Shown here: positions 10,669-19,822 of the stretch, piece after piece | Numbering within the stretch: the first letter of the stretch is position 1 | How the letters are laid out: each line of letters begins with the position of its first letter | Source of the DNA: Nannocystis pusilla | GTDB lineage: Bacteria; Myxococcota_A; Polyangia; Nannocystales; Nannocystaceae | Assembly (NCBI RefSeq): GCF_026626665.1 | Contig: NZ_JAPNKE010000002.1 | Coordinates: 10,498,001-10,562,000 of the forward strand | Length of the DNA: 64,000 nucleotides | Reading direction: 5' to 3' | Notes under the pieces: generated by a model | Told to the model about the DNA's origin: nothing | The model's database searches: none | The model's input: the letters and a program-made list of their open reading frames with translations, nothing else | Position numbers and translations under genes: made by a program

Positions 10669-11718
10669 ATGCGGCTCAACGACCTGCGCGGCGTCTCTCT
10701 GATCGCTCTCCTCCTCTCGGTCGCTCCGGGGTGTATCACCGCCGAGGGGGTGGTCCGCAAAGCGGTACCGGCGACGTTCGACGAGACCCTGTCCTTCCTC
10801 GAGGACCCCGAGTCGCAGGCGCGGATCCAGAAGCTCCTGCACGACCCGCAGATCCAGGCGGCCAGCAAAGAGCTGACCGAGTCGCTGGTCGGGGGCGCGC
10901 TCGACGGGCTCACCGACGAGCAGCGGCAGACCGCGCTGCGCGACATGAGCACGCGCTACCTCGCGGCGATCACCAAGGCGGCGGGCAAGGGCCTGAAGGA
11001 GGACATCAGCCCGGCGCTGGCCGCGACGGTGCAACAGACCCTCGACAGCGCGCTGTCGCCGAGGACGCGCCGCGAGGCCAGCGCGATGGTCAACGACCTC
11101 ACGCGCACGACGGTGACGGCGCTGACGCAGTCGGCCGGCAAGGGCCTGCAGGAGGACCTCGGGCCGGCGCTGCGCCACGTGCTCGAGCAGGACGTGGGCC
11201 CGGGGCTGAAGAAGGTGGTGCGCGCGGACCTGGCCCCGGCCCTGCGCGAGGCGGTGCGCGACGAGCTGGTGCCGGTGATCGGCATCGTCTCGCGCGAGGC
11301 GAGCAAGCAGTTGGTGCTCGGCGCCGCCGACGCGCTGGCCGAGCTCGAGGTGAGGCGCGACCTCGGCCAGCTCGAGGAGTCGATCTGGACCCGCCTCGAC
11401 CACATGCTGCACAAGGGCATCCAGATCAGCCAGATCATCGCCTGGGTGCTGGGCCTCGCGCTCGCGGTCGTGATCGGCCTGGTGGTGCGCGGGTCCGTGC
11501 TGCGGCGCCGCATCGAGGCGGACCGCGCACGCTCCGAGCGGCTCCTGCTCAGTTTGGTCGACGAGCTCCACCGCGGCTCGGACAAGCCCGACGTCGAGGA
11601 GCTGATGTCCCAGATCCGCACCCGCGTGCCGGATCTCGACGACAACCACTTCATGGACGAGCTGGCTCGCCGGGCCGGACCGCGGTTGCGCCGCGACAAG
11701 CCGCGTCGCCGGCTGTGA
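10669..11718 (+). CDS. Helical lipoprotein with C-terminal TM segment, unknown function
   Basis: 349 residues. The signal sequence ends in a lipobox-like LSVAPGC (Cys about 22). A long amphipathic region with repeated Gly-Lys-Gly-Leu-(K/Q)-Glu-Asp and AL-R-E motifs follows, suggesting helical repeats. A hydrophobic segment at about 256-278 (IIAWVLGLALAVVIGLVVRG) is followed by an Arg-rich cytoplasmic tail. A protein with both a lipid anchor and a late TM helix would span the periplasm. No family recognised. Upstream 10394-10668 is a divergent promoter region shared with the DUF1328 gene. Confidence 0.65.
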   Translation: MRLNDLRGVSLIALLLSVAPGCITAEGVVRKAVPATFDETLSFLEDPESQARIQKLLHDPQIQAASKELTESLVGGALDGLTDEQRQTALRDMSTRYLAAITKAAGKGLKEDISPALAATVQQTLDSALSPRTRREASAMVNDLTRTTVTALTQSAGKGLQEDLGPALRHVLEQDVGPGLKKVVRADLAPALREAVRDELVPVIGIVSREASKQLVLGAADALAELEVRRDLGQLEESIWTRLDHMLHKGIQISQIIAWVLGLALAVVIGLVVRGSVLRRRIEADRARSERLLLSLVDELHRGSDKPDVEELMSQIRTRVPDLDDNHFMDELARRAGPRLRRDKPRRRL

Positions 11719-12039
11719 GGCGCCGAGGGGGAGCGGAGAAACGTCGCACAGGGTCCGCTGATTCGCGCCGAATGGGATGGGTGTGAGCCGGGCTCCGCGG
11801 TACCGCGCCGCGGCGCTCGGGACGCGGCCCGTCACACCGGTGCGTCTGCGTGCGCAGGCCGCACCTGGTCTCTGGGCGCCTCGGAACGCCGATCGGGGCC
11901 GGTCGGGCGCGATCGCGCGGGCGCGTGGGCGCGCCGGCTCGCGGGATCGCGCCGTTTGTCCATTGCTCGCACGAGGAAATGGATCATTGCATGGACATGT
12001 GTCCCGCGGGTCCCTCACGCCGCGGACCGGAGAACCGCC
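11719..12039. other. Intergenic region
   Basis: About 320 GC-rich bases with no gene. It has a hairpin-family copy at 11993-12004 (GGACATGTGTCC) close to the next start codon. Confidence 0.4.
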
Positions 12040-12517
12040 ATGGAACCGATCGAAGTAAACCCCCTCGCGTCGCGATCGCACCCCGTCCGCGCCGATCTTG
12101 CTGCGCCGGCTGGCCCAGGCCGACAGCGAGCTCGAGGTGCCGATCGACGTGGAGGTCGTGACGCCGCCCCCGGCCGACGCGCCGGAGGGCTTCCGCGAGC
12201 GGCTGGCGCTGGCGCTCGGGACCACCGACGCGCGCTTGCTCGACGCGGCCGAGCGCGGCTACAAGGGCACCTGGGCGACCATCCAGGCCTATCTGCGCGA
12301 GCGGCTGGCGCTGACCATGGGCCCCAACTTCGCCGAGGCCCTGGCCAGCCGCGAGCCCGAGGCGCTACTTCGCACCTATTGCAAGGACGAGCGCCTGGTG
12401 TGGTCGATCGCGGTCAGCGACGCCCAGGTGATGGTGTTCGAGCTGCCGCGCGAGTCGTCGCGGGCCGCCGCCATCGCCGCGCGGCTCTACCCCGACGACC
12501 CCGACCTGCTGGTGTGA
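12040..12517 (+). CDS. Small hypothetical acidic protein (probable frameshift)
   Basis: About 159 residues, not recognised. ATG 12040 has GGAG seven bases upstream and reads MEPIEVNPLASRSHPVRAD. The remainder (LLRRLAQADSELEVPIDVEV onward) is in another frame, joined if one T is removed from CTTGCTG at 12098-12099. The alternative is a TTG start at 12098 without a ribosome binding site. The body contains DEARGYKGTW-like and YCKDERLVWSIAV segments and no TM helix. Confidence 0.5.
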
Positions 12518-12521
12518 AGAT

Positions 12522-12539
12522 AGGTCCTTCGGGACAGGT
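12522..12539. repeat. Dispersed hairpin copy between convergent genes
   Basis: AGGTCC-TTCG-GGACAGGT: a stem capped by the stable TTCG tetraloop, placed between two convergent stop codons. It fits a terminator hairpin without a U-tract. Confidence 0.5.
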
Positions 12540-12555
12540 CCGCGCATTATCAAGA

Positions 12556-13572
12556 TTACATCAAGATCTCGCCGCGCGGCTGGAGCAGCGGCGGGAGGTC
12601 CTTCTGGCCCGCCATCTCGCGCAGGTCGACCTCGATGGCGCGGGCGATCGCGGTGATCGGCACGTCGTTGGGCCCGCCCTCGAACGGGTTCTCGGTGCTC
12701 TCGCCGATCTTGTCCATCGTGTGGAACACCCACGCGACGATGACGCCGGCGGGGATCGTCAGCCACACGAAGCCGTCGCCGAGCTTCGAGAACTCCTGCA
12801 GCAGGCCGAGCGGGACCAGGGCGATGAACAGCCACACGAACAGCAGGTTCAAGGTGGCGAACTGCCGCGGGTACGGGAAGTTCTTGATCCGCTCGCACTT
12901 GCCCTGGTGCTCGTAGAGCTCGACCAGAGCGTCGGTGAGGGCGACGTGGCGGTAGTCGGACAAAAAGCCGCGCTCGCGCAGGTCCCGGAGCGCGTGCGAC
13001 TGCTGGGCCAGCAGCTGCGCGGCCGGGTTCTTGGTGCCCAGGATCGCAGCGCAGTCGGCCGGGGTCAGCAGCTTGCCGAGCTCGATGCCGAGGTAGTCGT
13101 TGTCCCGCTCGGGGATCTGGTAGTACCGGCGGTACTCGGCGTTGTGCACGAGGCCGATGTTCTCCCACGCCCGCGGCTCCCGCAGCTGGAAGCGCAGGGC
13201 GGTCAGCCAGGCGATGTGGCGGGCGATCAGGCCGTCGCGCGCGGCCGCGAGGTCGACCGCGGGGCCGCAGAGACCTGGCTCTTGGAGCAGGTAGTCGCAG
13301 GCCATGACGCCGAACGAGCGGCTGGTGTTGACGATGCCGCCCCAGATCTGCCGCGCCTCCCACAGGCGCGCGTAGGAGGCGTTGTTCTTGAAGCCGGTGA
13401 TGAAGGCGACCGCGGTGCCGATGAGGGCGATCGGCAGCCAGGGGACGGTGATCCACGACCATCCGGTGGCGTAAAGGACGGTGGGGACGGCAGCGATGAC
13501 CGCGAAGGCGAAGGTCTCGCGCCGGGTCCACAGAATGACGTGCTTGAGGGGATAGTGACGGCCCGCGTGCAT
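12556..13572 (-). CDS. Bestrophin-family (UPF0187) membrane channel
   Basis: 338 residues. N-terminal hydrophobic helices (FAFAVIAAVPTVLYATGWSW and PWLPIALIGTAVAFITGFKN) are followed by the bestrophin hallmark NASYARLWEARQIWGGIVN. Two further TM segments lie near 245-300. The C-terminal part has GWVFHTMDKIGESTENPFEGG-like sequence (here AWVFHTMDKIGESTENPFEG), the signature ENPF-G region of the family. Bacterial members are ion channels (cation-selective in characterised cases). Function here is inferred from the family. Start ATG 13572 gives the expected cytoplasmic N-terminus with WTRRE. Confidence 0.87.
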   Translation of the reverse strand: MHAGRHYPLKHVILWTRRETFAFAVIAAVPTVLYATGWSWITVPWLPIALIGTAVAFITGFKNNASYARLWEARQIWGGIVNTSRSFGVMACDYLLQEPGLCGPAVDLAAARDGLIARHIAWLTALRFQLREPRAWENIGLVHNAEYRRYYQIPERDNDYLGIELGKLLTPADCAAILGTKNPAAQLLAQQSHALRDLRERGFLSDYRHVALTDALVELYEHQGKCERIKNFPYPRQFATLNLLFVWLFIALVPLGLLQEFSKLGDGFVWLTIPAGVIVAWVFHTMDKIGESTENPFEGGPNDVPITAIARAIEVDLREMAGQKDLPPLLQPRGEILM

Positions 13573-13597
13573 CGAGAGGCGTGAAGCCGCGACGGTA

Positions 13598-15163
13598 TCA
13601 CGGGGCCGGACACTGCAGCCCGGCGACGCGAACGACGACGTCGCCGCCGACGAGGTAAGTGACGCCGGTGATCCCCGAGGGCGCGACCGCGAGGCCGATC
13701 GCCGGCGGCGCGCCGAGCATGCCGTGGACGTCGGTGACCGCGCCGTGCGGGGTGAGGTCGGCGCGGAACCACCGCAGGCGCAGGTCGGAGGCCTGCGCGC
13801 TGCAATCGGCCGCCACGGGGTCGACGACGTCGCCGCACTCGGCCCAGGCGACCGCGAGGTTGCCCCACGCGTCGCTGCCGAGGTCGACGAACGGAGCGTG
13901 CATCCGCGGCGCGTCGGCGACGGGCACGATGGCCTGGGGGACGTCGGCGAGGTCGAAGGTCTGCAGAGAGACACGACCGTCGATACCGACACCGCCGAGC
14001 ACGACTCGCAGATCGGGTGTCACGGCGAGGCCGCTCCACGGGTTGGCGCTGTCGGCGAGGGCGATCCCGCCGGTGACGAGGCCGCTGGTGATCGTCGGTC
14101 CGGGAGGGCCGTCGACGGGGAAGCGGCGATAGACGATGGCGCCGGCGGGATCGCCCCAGGCGACCACGAAGGCGCCGTCAGGCCAGGTCGCGATCGTGGG
14201 CGGCGTGGGGACGCCGGTGGCGTGCTCGCCGATCGCAAACTCAGCCGGGGAGACGGGATCGAAGTTGGCGATCCGGCGGACATAGACCTGCGAGAGGTTG
14301 AGCCCGGCGACGCCGACGTAGGCGAGCGTGAGCCGGCCCGCGTCGTCGAGGGCGATCGCAGGCGACTGCTGGTTGGGGTTCTTGGCGATGATGGCGTTGA
14401 GGCCAGGTTCGGCGACGCCGGCGACGACGCCGCGGACGAAGATGTCGCCGTTGTTCGCGTTGACCTCCCATGCGACCGCGAGGTCGCCGCCCGGCGCGAC
14501 GGCGATCACGGGGTCGCGCAGGAGCTGGACCGGCGGGTCGGAGAGGTCGAGCGGGGCGCCGACGAGGGTGCCGTCGGCGGCGACGGTCTGGACGTCGAGG
14601 CGATCGACGAGGGCGTTGATCCGCCAGGCCACGGAGAAGGTGCCTGAGGCGTCGACGCCGATCGCCCGCGGGACGTCGTCGCCCTGCTCGGCGTTCGGAT
14701 CGCTGGCCACGATCACGGGATCGCCGAGCGGGCCGACGTAGAGGGCACCGTCGCCGCAGGCGGGCTCGTGACAGTCGGGCCGACAGGCGGCGGGCTCGCT
14801 CGGGTGATTGTTCGGGCCGTCGTCGCACTCCTCGACGCCGCGCTGGACGACGCCGTCGCCGCAGGTGGCCGGCTGACAGTCGCTGCGGCAGGCGTCGCCG
14901 TCGTCGTCGTTGCCGTCGTCGCATTGCTCGCCCGGATCCAGCTGACCGTCGCCGCACGACGGCTCGGGCTCGCCGGTGGTGGAGGTCGCGGCGGTGGTGG
15001 TCGGCTCGCCGCCGGTCGGGTCGGTGGTGGTGCTGCCGGTGGTCGAGGTCGAGGTCGTGGGGGTCGGGTCGGTGGCGGGGCCGCTGGTGTGCAGGCCACC
15101 GTCGCTGAAGCAGGCCGCGACGGCCCAGGTCAGCACCAGCGCTCCGATCGCCCGGGACGACAT
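13598..15163 (-). CDS. Lipoprotein with myxobacterial Cys-rich repeats
   Basis: 521 residues. The signal peptide ends AVAACFSDGG (lipobox Cys about 17). A Thr/Ser-rich linker (about 20-65) leads to two myxobacterial cysteine-rich repeats (CGDGQLDPGEQCDDGN and CGDGVVQRGVEECDDG). The large C-terminal domain has repeating short strands of the type AVAPGGDLAVAWEV and DAWGNLAVAWAE, consistent with a beta-propeller. It probably sits on the outer surface. It is a paralogue of the gene at 15582-17084, with the same order of parts. Role unknown. Confidence 0.75.
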   Translation of the reverse strand: MSSRAIGALVLTWAVAACFSDGGLHTSGPATDPTPTTSTSTTGSTTTDPTGGEPTTTAATSTTGEPEPSCGDGQLDPGEQCDDGNDDDGDACRSDCQPATCGDGVVQRGVEECDDGPNNHPSEPAACRPDCHEPACGDGALYVGPLGDPVIVASDPNAEQGDDVPRAIGVDASGTFSVAWRINALVDRLDVQTVAADGTLVGAPLDLSDPPVQLLRDPVIAVAPGGDLAVAWEVNANNGDIFVRGVVAGVAEPGLNAIIAKNPNQQSPAIALDDAGRLTLAYVGVAGLNLSQVYVRRIANFDPVSPAEFAIGEHATGVPTPPTIATWPDGAFVVAWGDPAGAIVYRRFPVDGPPGPTITSGLVTGGIALADSANPWSGLAVTPDLRVVLGGVGIDGRVSLQTFDLADVPQAIVPVADAPRMHAPFVDLGSDAWGNLAVAWAECGDVVDPVAADCSAQASDLRLRWFRADLTPHGAVTDVHGMLGAPPAIGLAVAPSGITGVTYLVGGDVVVRVAGLQCPAP

Positions 15164-15581
15164 GCGCGCGAGCTTAACCCGGGCCGGCGGTCGTCGCGGG
15201 CGGCCCGGTGTGTGCCTCCGCTCGCGCGGGCGCGGCCGCGCCCGGCGAGGTCGAACAGCCCCTGCCGCCGGCAAACTGGCGAGAAGAACATGTTTTAAAG
15301 GGAAGGCCCGGAGCCGCGAGAGGCCGCGCGCACGAGGCTTCGGCGAGCTCGCGCCTCTCGCCGCCTCTGCCTCTGTTCGTGGCCCCGGGGCGTGGGCGGT
15401 GACGGTGCGTGCGGCTTCGTCCGCAGCGGGCCGGCGTCGGAGGAGCCCGTGGCGCGGCGCGTCGTCTCGCACCTGCGCGAGCGGGCCGCCGCGATCACGT
15501 GACCGTCGAGTTCGTTCGGCTATGACCTTTAAGACATGTCTTTAGAAAAATGTCACGGAGGACATTGCACCGGGGACATGT
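15164..15581. repeat. Intergenic region with a dense hairpin cluster at 15521-15596
   Basis: Five half-copies follow each other: TATGACC-TTTAA-GACATGTC, AATGTC-ACGGA-GGACATTG, GGGGACATGTTC and AAAGGACCTTGTC. The last one overlaps the 3' end of the upstream lipoprotein gene and encodes its final DKVL. A partial copy (GAACATGTTTTAAAG) is near 15287. No gene is visible in the rest. Confidence 0.5.
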
Positions 15582-17084
15582 TCAAAGGACCTTGTCGCCC
15601 TCGACGCGGGCCACCGCGGCGGCGCCGGTGGGGGCGACCGCGAGCGACAGCGGGCGGGGCATGCCGTCGCGGGTGGTGACCTCGGCGGCGGGTTCGTGCG
15701 GGGTCAGGTCGACGCGGAAGCGGCGGAACCAGGAGACCGACGGCAGGTCGGCGCAGTTCGAGGCGTCGTCGCCGGGGGCCCCGCAGGTCGACCAGGCGAC
15801 CGCGAGGTGGCCCCAGGTGTCGCGGGCGACGTCGACGAACGGGACGTGGAGCGCGGCGACGTCGTCGACCTGGACGCGGGGGCCGGCGACGTCGGCGGCG
15901 TCGAAGCGCTGCAGGACGAGCAGGCCGTCGGCGTCGCGGCCGGCGATCACCGCGGCGCCGTCCGGCTGGAGGGCCGCGCCGGTCCACGGGCGGGCGCTGT
16001 TGTTGGTGCCGCCGCCGACGAACAGGCCGGTGGGGACGGGCGGGGCGGCGACCAGGTCGGGGGTGAAGCGGCGGTAGACGATCGCGCCGTCGGGGTCGCT
16101 CCAGGCGACCAGGAAGCTGCCGTCCTCGTGCACCGCGATCGTCGGCGAGCCGGCCGCGCCGAGCGGGTGGTCGCTGATCGCCTGCTCGGGCGGGCTCTCC
16201 GGGTCGGTGAACAGCGGGAAGCGGCGCAGGTAGATCTGCGTGGTCTGCTTGCCGCCCCCGGCGCGCCAGGCGGCGATCAGGGCGCCGGCCGGATCGAGGC
16301 CCACCGCGGGCGAGGAAGCGACGGCGCCGGTGAGCTTGAAGGCGGGGGCGGGCTCGTCGGCAGCGACGCCGCGGACGAACACCTGCTCGTCCTCGAACAG
16401 GCTCTGCCACGCGACCGCGTAGTCGCCGTTCGGCGCGACCGCGATCACGGAGTCACGGGCCTGCAGGAACGGCTGCTCGAGCAGCTCCACGACCCCGCCG
16501 AACGGCAGGCCGGCGGCGTCGACCCGGCGGGCCTGGACCTTGGCGAGGAAGCCGGTGAGGTGCCAGGTGACGACGAAGCTGCCGTCGGCCGCGGCGCCGA
16601 TCATGCGCGGGGCGTCGTCTCCGCCGTCGATCGACTCCTCGCCGGTGGGGAGCTCGAGGTCGGGGCCGAGCGGGCCGACGTAGAGGCCGCCGTCGCCGCA
16701 GGCGGGCAGCTCGCACGTGGGGCGGCAGGTGTCGGGCGCGGTCGGGTGGTTGCCCGCGCCCAGGTCGCAGTCCTCGACGCCGAGCCAGACGACGCCGTCG
16801 CCGCAGCTGGCCGCGACGCAGGTGCCGAGGCAGGCGTCGCCGTCGTCGGCGTTGCCGTCGTCGCAGGCCTCGGTGTCGGGGTCGACGATGCCGTCGCCGC
16901 ATACCGGCGGGGGCTCGCCGGTGGTCGTGGTCGCGGGCACCTCGGGTCCGGTGGTGGCGGTGCTCGTGGTGCTCGTGGTGGTGGTGCTCGTGCCGGCGTC
17001 GTCGGTGGTGAGCGCGGTGGCGCCGGCCGGGTGGTAGCCGCCGTCGCTGAAGCAGGCGGGCGCGAGCGCGGCGACGGCGAGCAA
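15582..17084 (-). CDS. Lipoprotein with myxobacterial Cys-rich repeats (paralogue)
   Basis: About 500 residues; the same architecture as 13598-15163. It has lipobox PACFSDGGYHP, a Thr-rich linker ending TTTTGEPPPVCGDG, two cysteine-rich repeats (ACDDGNADDGDAC and CGDGVVWLGVEDCD), then a strand-rich domain with D-G-S-F-V-V-(T/A)-W repeats. The start is uncertain: TTG 17084 gives a short signal peptide (MLAVAALAPAC), and no ATG or GTG with a ribosome site lies in the short stretch upstream, so the true start may be masked by an indel. The last four residues are encoded by a hairpin-repeat copy. Confidence 0.72.
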   Translation of the reverse strand: MLAVAALAPACFSDGGYHPAGATALTTDDAGTSTTTTSTTSTATTGPEVPATTTTGEPPPVCGDGIVDPDTEACDDGNADDGDACLGTCVAASCGDGVVWLGVEDCDLGAGNHPTAPDTCRPTCELPACGDGGLYVGPLGPDLELPTGEESIDGGDDAPRMIGAAADGSFVVTWHLTGFLAKVQARRVDAAGLPFGGVVELLEQPFLQARDSVIAVAPNGDYAVAWQSLFEDEQVFVRGVAADEPAPAFKLTGAVASSPAVGLDPAGALIAAWRAGGGKQTTQIYLRRFPLFTDPESPPEQAISDHPLGAAGSPTIAVHEDGSFLVAWSDPDGAIVYRRFTPDLVAAPPVPTGLFVGGGTNNSARPWTGAALQPDGAAVIAGRDADGLLVLQRFDAADVAGPRVQVDDVAALHVPFVDVARDTWGHLAVAWSTCGAPGDDASNCADLPSVSWFRRFRVDLTPHEPAAEVTTRDGMPRPLSLAVAPTGAAAVARVEGDKVL

Positions 17085-17812
17085 CCAGGCGCAGGGACGC
17101 GGGGGCGAGGGGATCGCCGTCGGCCGGGGAGCGCGCGAGGGGATGGCCTCGGCGGGCGCGAGAGGGGGCGCGACGCGACGCGCGGGCGCGACCCGGCGGG
17201 CTGCCGTGCGCGCGGCCGGGCTGCGACGGGACGGGCGCTCATCCCGGGCACTTTACTCCGAGCGCCAGGCCGACTGGCGCGAGGGTCGCGTGTGGTCGCG
17301 CGCATGCGCCGACGCGGGTCGGGTCGCCGCCCACGTCGCCCGGCGACGACAGTGGATGTCCGAAGAGGCATGGTGCTTCGAACATGTCTGAAGATACATG
17401 TTTTCCGGCGAGCAGGCGAGCGCGCGAGGCCAGGGCGCGGGTCGTCGGCTCCGGTGACGGCCGGCTGCGGGCAGGTGCGGGTCGACGACCGCGAGGGCGC
17501 CCGCGCGCGGGCGGCTCGCGGTCACGTGCGGGTGAGCCACCGCGAGGGACCTCGCGCGCGGACAGGGCGGCCGAGCCGGAGATCAAGAGGCCGCGGCCCC
17601 GAGATCGGCGGCGACCGAGGGATCGCGCTCGGCGAGACCGCTGGCACCCCGCGGGGCCGATCCACGGCCGAGCGCTGCACGAGGTCGAAGGTGTCGTCAC
17701 CGGGCCGGAGCACGGCGTTCGACGCGGCGAGTGCCGCTGCCGGGTGACCGGAGCGGCGGACCGAGACCGGGCCGCAGCGCGACGGGCGGGCTGCGGCGCG
17801 CGGGCAGACGGC
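17085..17812. other. Intergenic region with hairpin cluster at 17355-17406
   Basis: About 730 GC-rich bases without a credible gene. The cluster GATGTCC-GAA-GAGGCATG, TTCGAACATGTC and ATACATGTTTTCC lies in the middle. Confidence 0.45.
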
Positions 17813-18289
17813 TCAGGCGCCGAGCTGGCCGACGGCGGCCTTGACCTCGTCGTAGTTGGGCTCGACGCCGGGGTTGGGCGCGACCCACGCGTAGCGGACG
17901 ACGCCCTGGGGGTCGATCACGAACACCGAGCGCTTGGCGGCGGTGTAGCCGGGCATGCCGGCGAAGTCGTCGTGGGCGACGCCGTAGGCGCGCACGGCCT
18001 CGCGGGCGTAGTCGGACAGCAGCGGGAAATTGAGGCCGTTCTTCTCGGCGAAGGCCTTGTTGGCGAACGGCGCGTCGACCGAGACGCCGAACACGGTGGC
18101 GTTGAGGCCGTTGAGGGCGGCCAGCGAGTCGCGGAAGGAGCACAGCTCCTTCTCGCAGACGGCGGTGAAGGCGGCCGGGAAGAACGCGAGGACGACGGTC
18201 TTGCCGCTCTGGGCGGCGAGGCTGACGCGCTGCTTGGCGTTGTCGAAGAGGTCGAAGTTGGGGGCGGGGCTGCCGACGGCGACGGTCAT
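17813..18289 (-). CDS. Peroxiredoxin, AhpE/PrxQ-like
   Basis: 158 residues. The active-site stretch FFPAAFTAVCEKELCSFRD has the peroxidatic cysteine after FT-x-V and a second cysteine five residues later, as in PrxQ/BCP enzymes; the FxPxAFT form is AhpE-like. Other family marks are GVSVDAPFANKAFAEK and the R-SVFVIDPQGVVRYAWV strand pair. It reduces hydroperoxides in the cytosol using thioredoxin-type donors. ATG 18289 has AAGGAGCG four bases upstream. It is divergent from the protease gene across a 106-base promoter region. Confidence 0.88.
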   Translation of the reverse strand: MTVAVGSPAPNFDLFDNAKQRVSLAAQSGKTVVLAFFPAAFTAVCEKELCSFRDSLAALNGLNATVFGVSVDAPFANKAFAEKNGLNFPLLSDYAREAVRAYGVAHDDFAGMPGYTAAKRSVFVIDPQGVVRYAWVAPNPGVEPNYDEVKAAVGQLGA

Positions 18290-18395
18290 GGGACGCTCCT
18301 TGGAGTGAAGGCTACTACCCGCGGGCGGGGCCGCCCGCAAGGGGCCGAGCGGAACCCGGACGTCGGCGAGCGGGCGCGGACGATGTTGCAGTGAT

Positions 18396-19352
18396 ATGCT
18401 GGCGGCGATGCTCGCATTCGGGACCGCGGCGCTGCTCTCCGTCCTGTGCGGACTGCCGCTCGGCGCGGGGGCGCCGCGGCCGGTGCCGATCGTCGGCGGC
18501 GAGGCGGTGCCGGTCGAGAAGTGGACCTCGGTGGTGGCGATCCTCAGCCAGGAGACCGTCTCGACCGCGAGCCTGTGCACCGGCACGCTGGTGGCCCCGC
18601 GGGTGGTGCTGACGGCCGCGCACTGCCTGTCGCACGAGCCCAAGCTCGGCGAGATGGCGGTGGTGTTCGGCGACTCGATCTACACCAAGGACGCGCGGCG
18701 CGTGGCCGCGGTCGAGCGCTACGGCATCTATCCCACGGCCTGCGTCGAGGACTGCAAGTCGGACGCGTGGGACTTCGGCTACGTGATCCTGGCCCAGGAC
18801 GTCTACGGGGTGGAGATCATCCCGCCGCTCACGACGCAAGAAGAGTGGGACGAGACGATGCACGTGGGCGACGAGATCCACGTGGTCGGCTTCGGCACCG
18901 TGCGCGACGCCGAGGACGACCCGCTGCAGACCACCGACGACGTCGGCCACAAGCGGATCATGACCACGCCGATCGACACCTTCAGCAAGAGTCGGCGCGA
19001 GTTCCGGGCCGGCGGCGAGGGCCAGGACGCGTGCGGCGGCGACTCGGGCGGGCCGGCGTTCGTGCGCCTGTCGAGCGGCGCGTACCGCCTGGCTGGGGTG
19101 ACGTCCCGCGGGGTGCGCCCGTGCGGCACCGGCGACAGCGTCTACGGGGCGCCGTACCCGATCCTCACCTGGCTGCGCGAAGAGACAGGTGCGGACCTGC
19201 TGCCCGACGAGTGCCCCGACGGCGACTGCCTGGTGATGGCCGAGCCGGCCGAGGGCTGTGCGATCTCGCGCGAGCGGGGGTCGCTGGCGTGGGCGCTGCC
19301 GCTGCTGGTGTTCGCGCGGCGCAGGCGGCAGACTCGATCGCCTCGCCGATGA
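18396..19352 (+). CDS. Secreted trypsin-like serine protease with MYXO-CTERM-like tail
   Basis: 318 residues, family S1. It has a signal peptide (about 1-25), an activation-site-like IVGGEAV, the catalytic His in LTAAHC, a probable Asp in DAWDFGYVIL, and the catalytic Ser in ACGGDSGGPAF. The end (EGC, hydrophobic stretch, RRRR) resembles a MYXO-CTERM sorting signal, so the enzyme is probably exported and anchored or processed at the outer surface. The TGA overlaps the ATG of the three-TM gene (ATGA), which points to translational coupling with 19349-20114. ATG 18408 is an alternative start. Confidence 0.85.
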   Translation: MLAAMLAFGTAALLSVLCGLPLGAGAPRPVPIVGGEAVPVEKWTSVVAILSQETVSTASLCTGTLVAPRVVLTAAHCLSHEPKLGEMAVVFGDSIYTKDARRVAAVERYGIYPTACVEDCKSDAWDFGYVILAQDVYGVEIIPPLTTQEEWDETMHVGDEIHVVGFGTVRDAEDDPLQTTDDVGHKRIMTTPIDTFSKSRREFRAGGEGQDACGGDSGGPAFVRLSSGAYRLAGVTSRGVRPCGTGDSVYGAPYPILTWLREETGADLLPDECPDGDCLVMAEPAEGCAISRERGSLAWALPLLVFARRRRQTRSPRR

Positions 19353-19822
19353 AACCCGAGCCGTCCCGCGCCGTGGAGAATGCCGCCGAGCGGCGGCGCT
19401 TCGAGGAGCAAGTGGCCTGGAAGGAGGTCGACCAGCTGCACGCGGCGACGCTGCAGTTCGCCGGCAAGTGCCTCGAGCTGAAGAAGCTGTGCGTGGCCCT
19501 GTGCGCGGCGCTGGTGGTGTGGCTGGCCGACAAGGACATCCGCTTCATCGAGTGCGCGGTGGTGGCCCTGGCGCTGCTGGCGTTCTTCTGGCTGGCCGAC
19601 GCGCAGAACTTCTACTACCAGCGCAAGACCCGGCGCGGGATCGCGGCGGCGCTCGGGCGGGCTCGCCTGGCCCGCGGGCTCGGCAACTCGGTGTCGCCGC
19701 TGGGGCTCGAGAAAGACGCCGTCGGCTCGGTGCTGTCGAGCCTGCTCAACACGTCGCAGCTGTTCTACTTCTTCGTCGGCGTGGTCATCCTCGTCGCCCT
19801 GGCGCTGACGCACCATGCCTAG
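19349..19822 (+). CDS. Three-TM membrane protein of a TIR-linked pair
   Basis: 157 residues. An N-terminal charged amphipathic helix (about 5-40, RRRFEEQVAWKEVDQLHAA) is followed by TM segments at about 46-60, 67-83 and 138-153. Between the second and third is a basic stretch (FYYQRKTRRGIAAALGRARL). The start overlaps the protease stop and the last eight bases overlap the TIR-like gene. The layout resembles small membrane effectors found beside TIR or other nucleotide-signal proteins (SLATT-like), but no firm family match could be made by eye. A pore-forming or membrane-acting effector is an inference from context. Confidence 0.65.
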   Translation: MKPEPSRAVENAAERRRFEEQVAWKEVDQLHAATLQFAGKCLELKKLCVALCAALVVWLADKDIRFIECAVVALALLAFFWLADAQNFYYQRKTRRGIAAALGRARLARGLGNSVSPLGLEKDAVGSVLSSLLNTSQLFYFFVGVVILVALALTHHA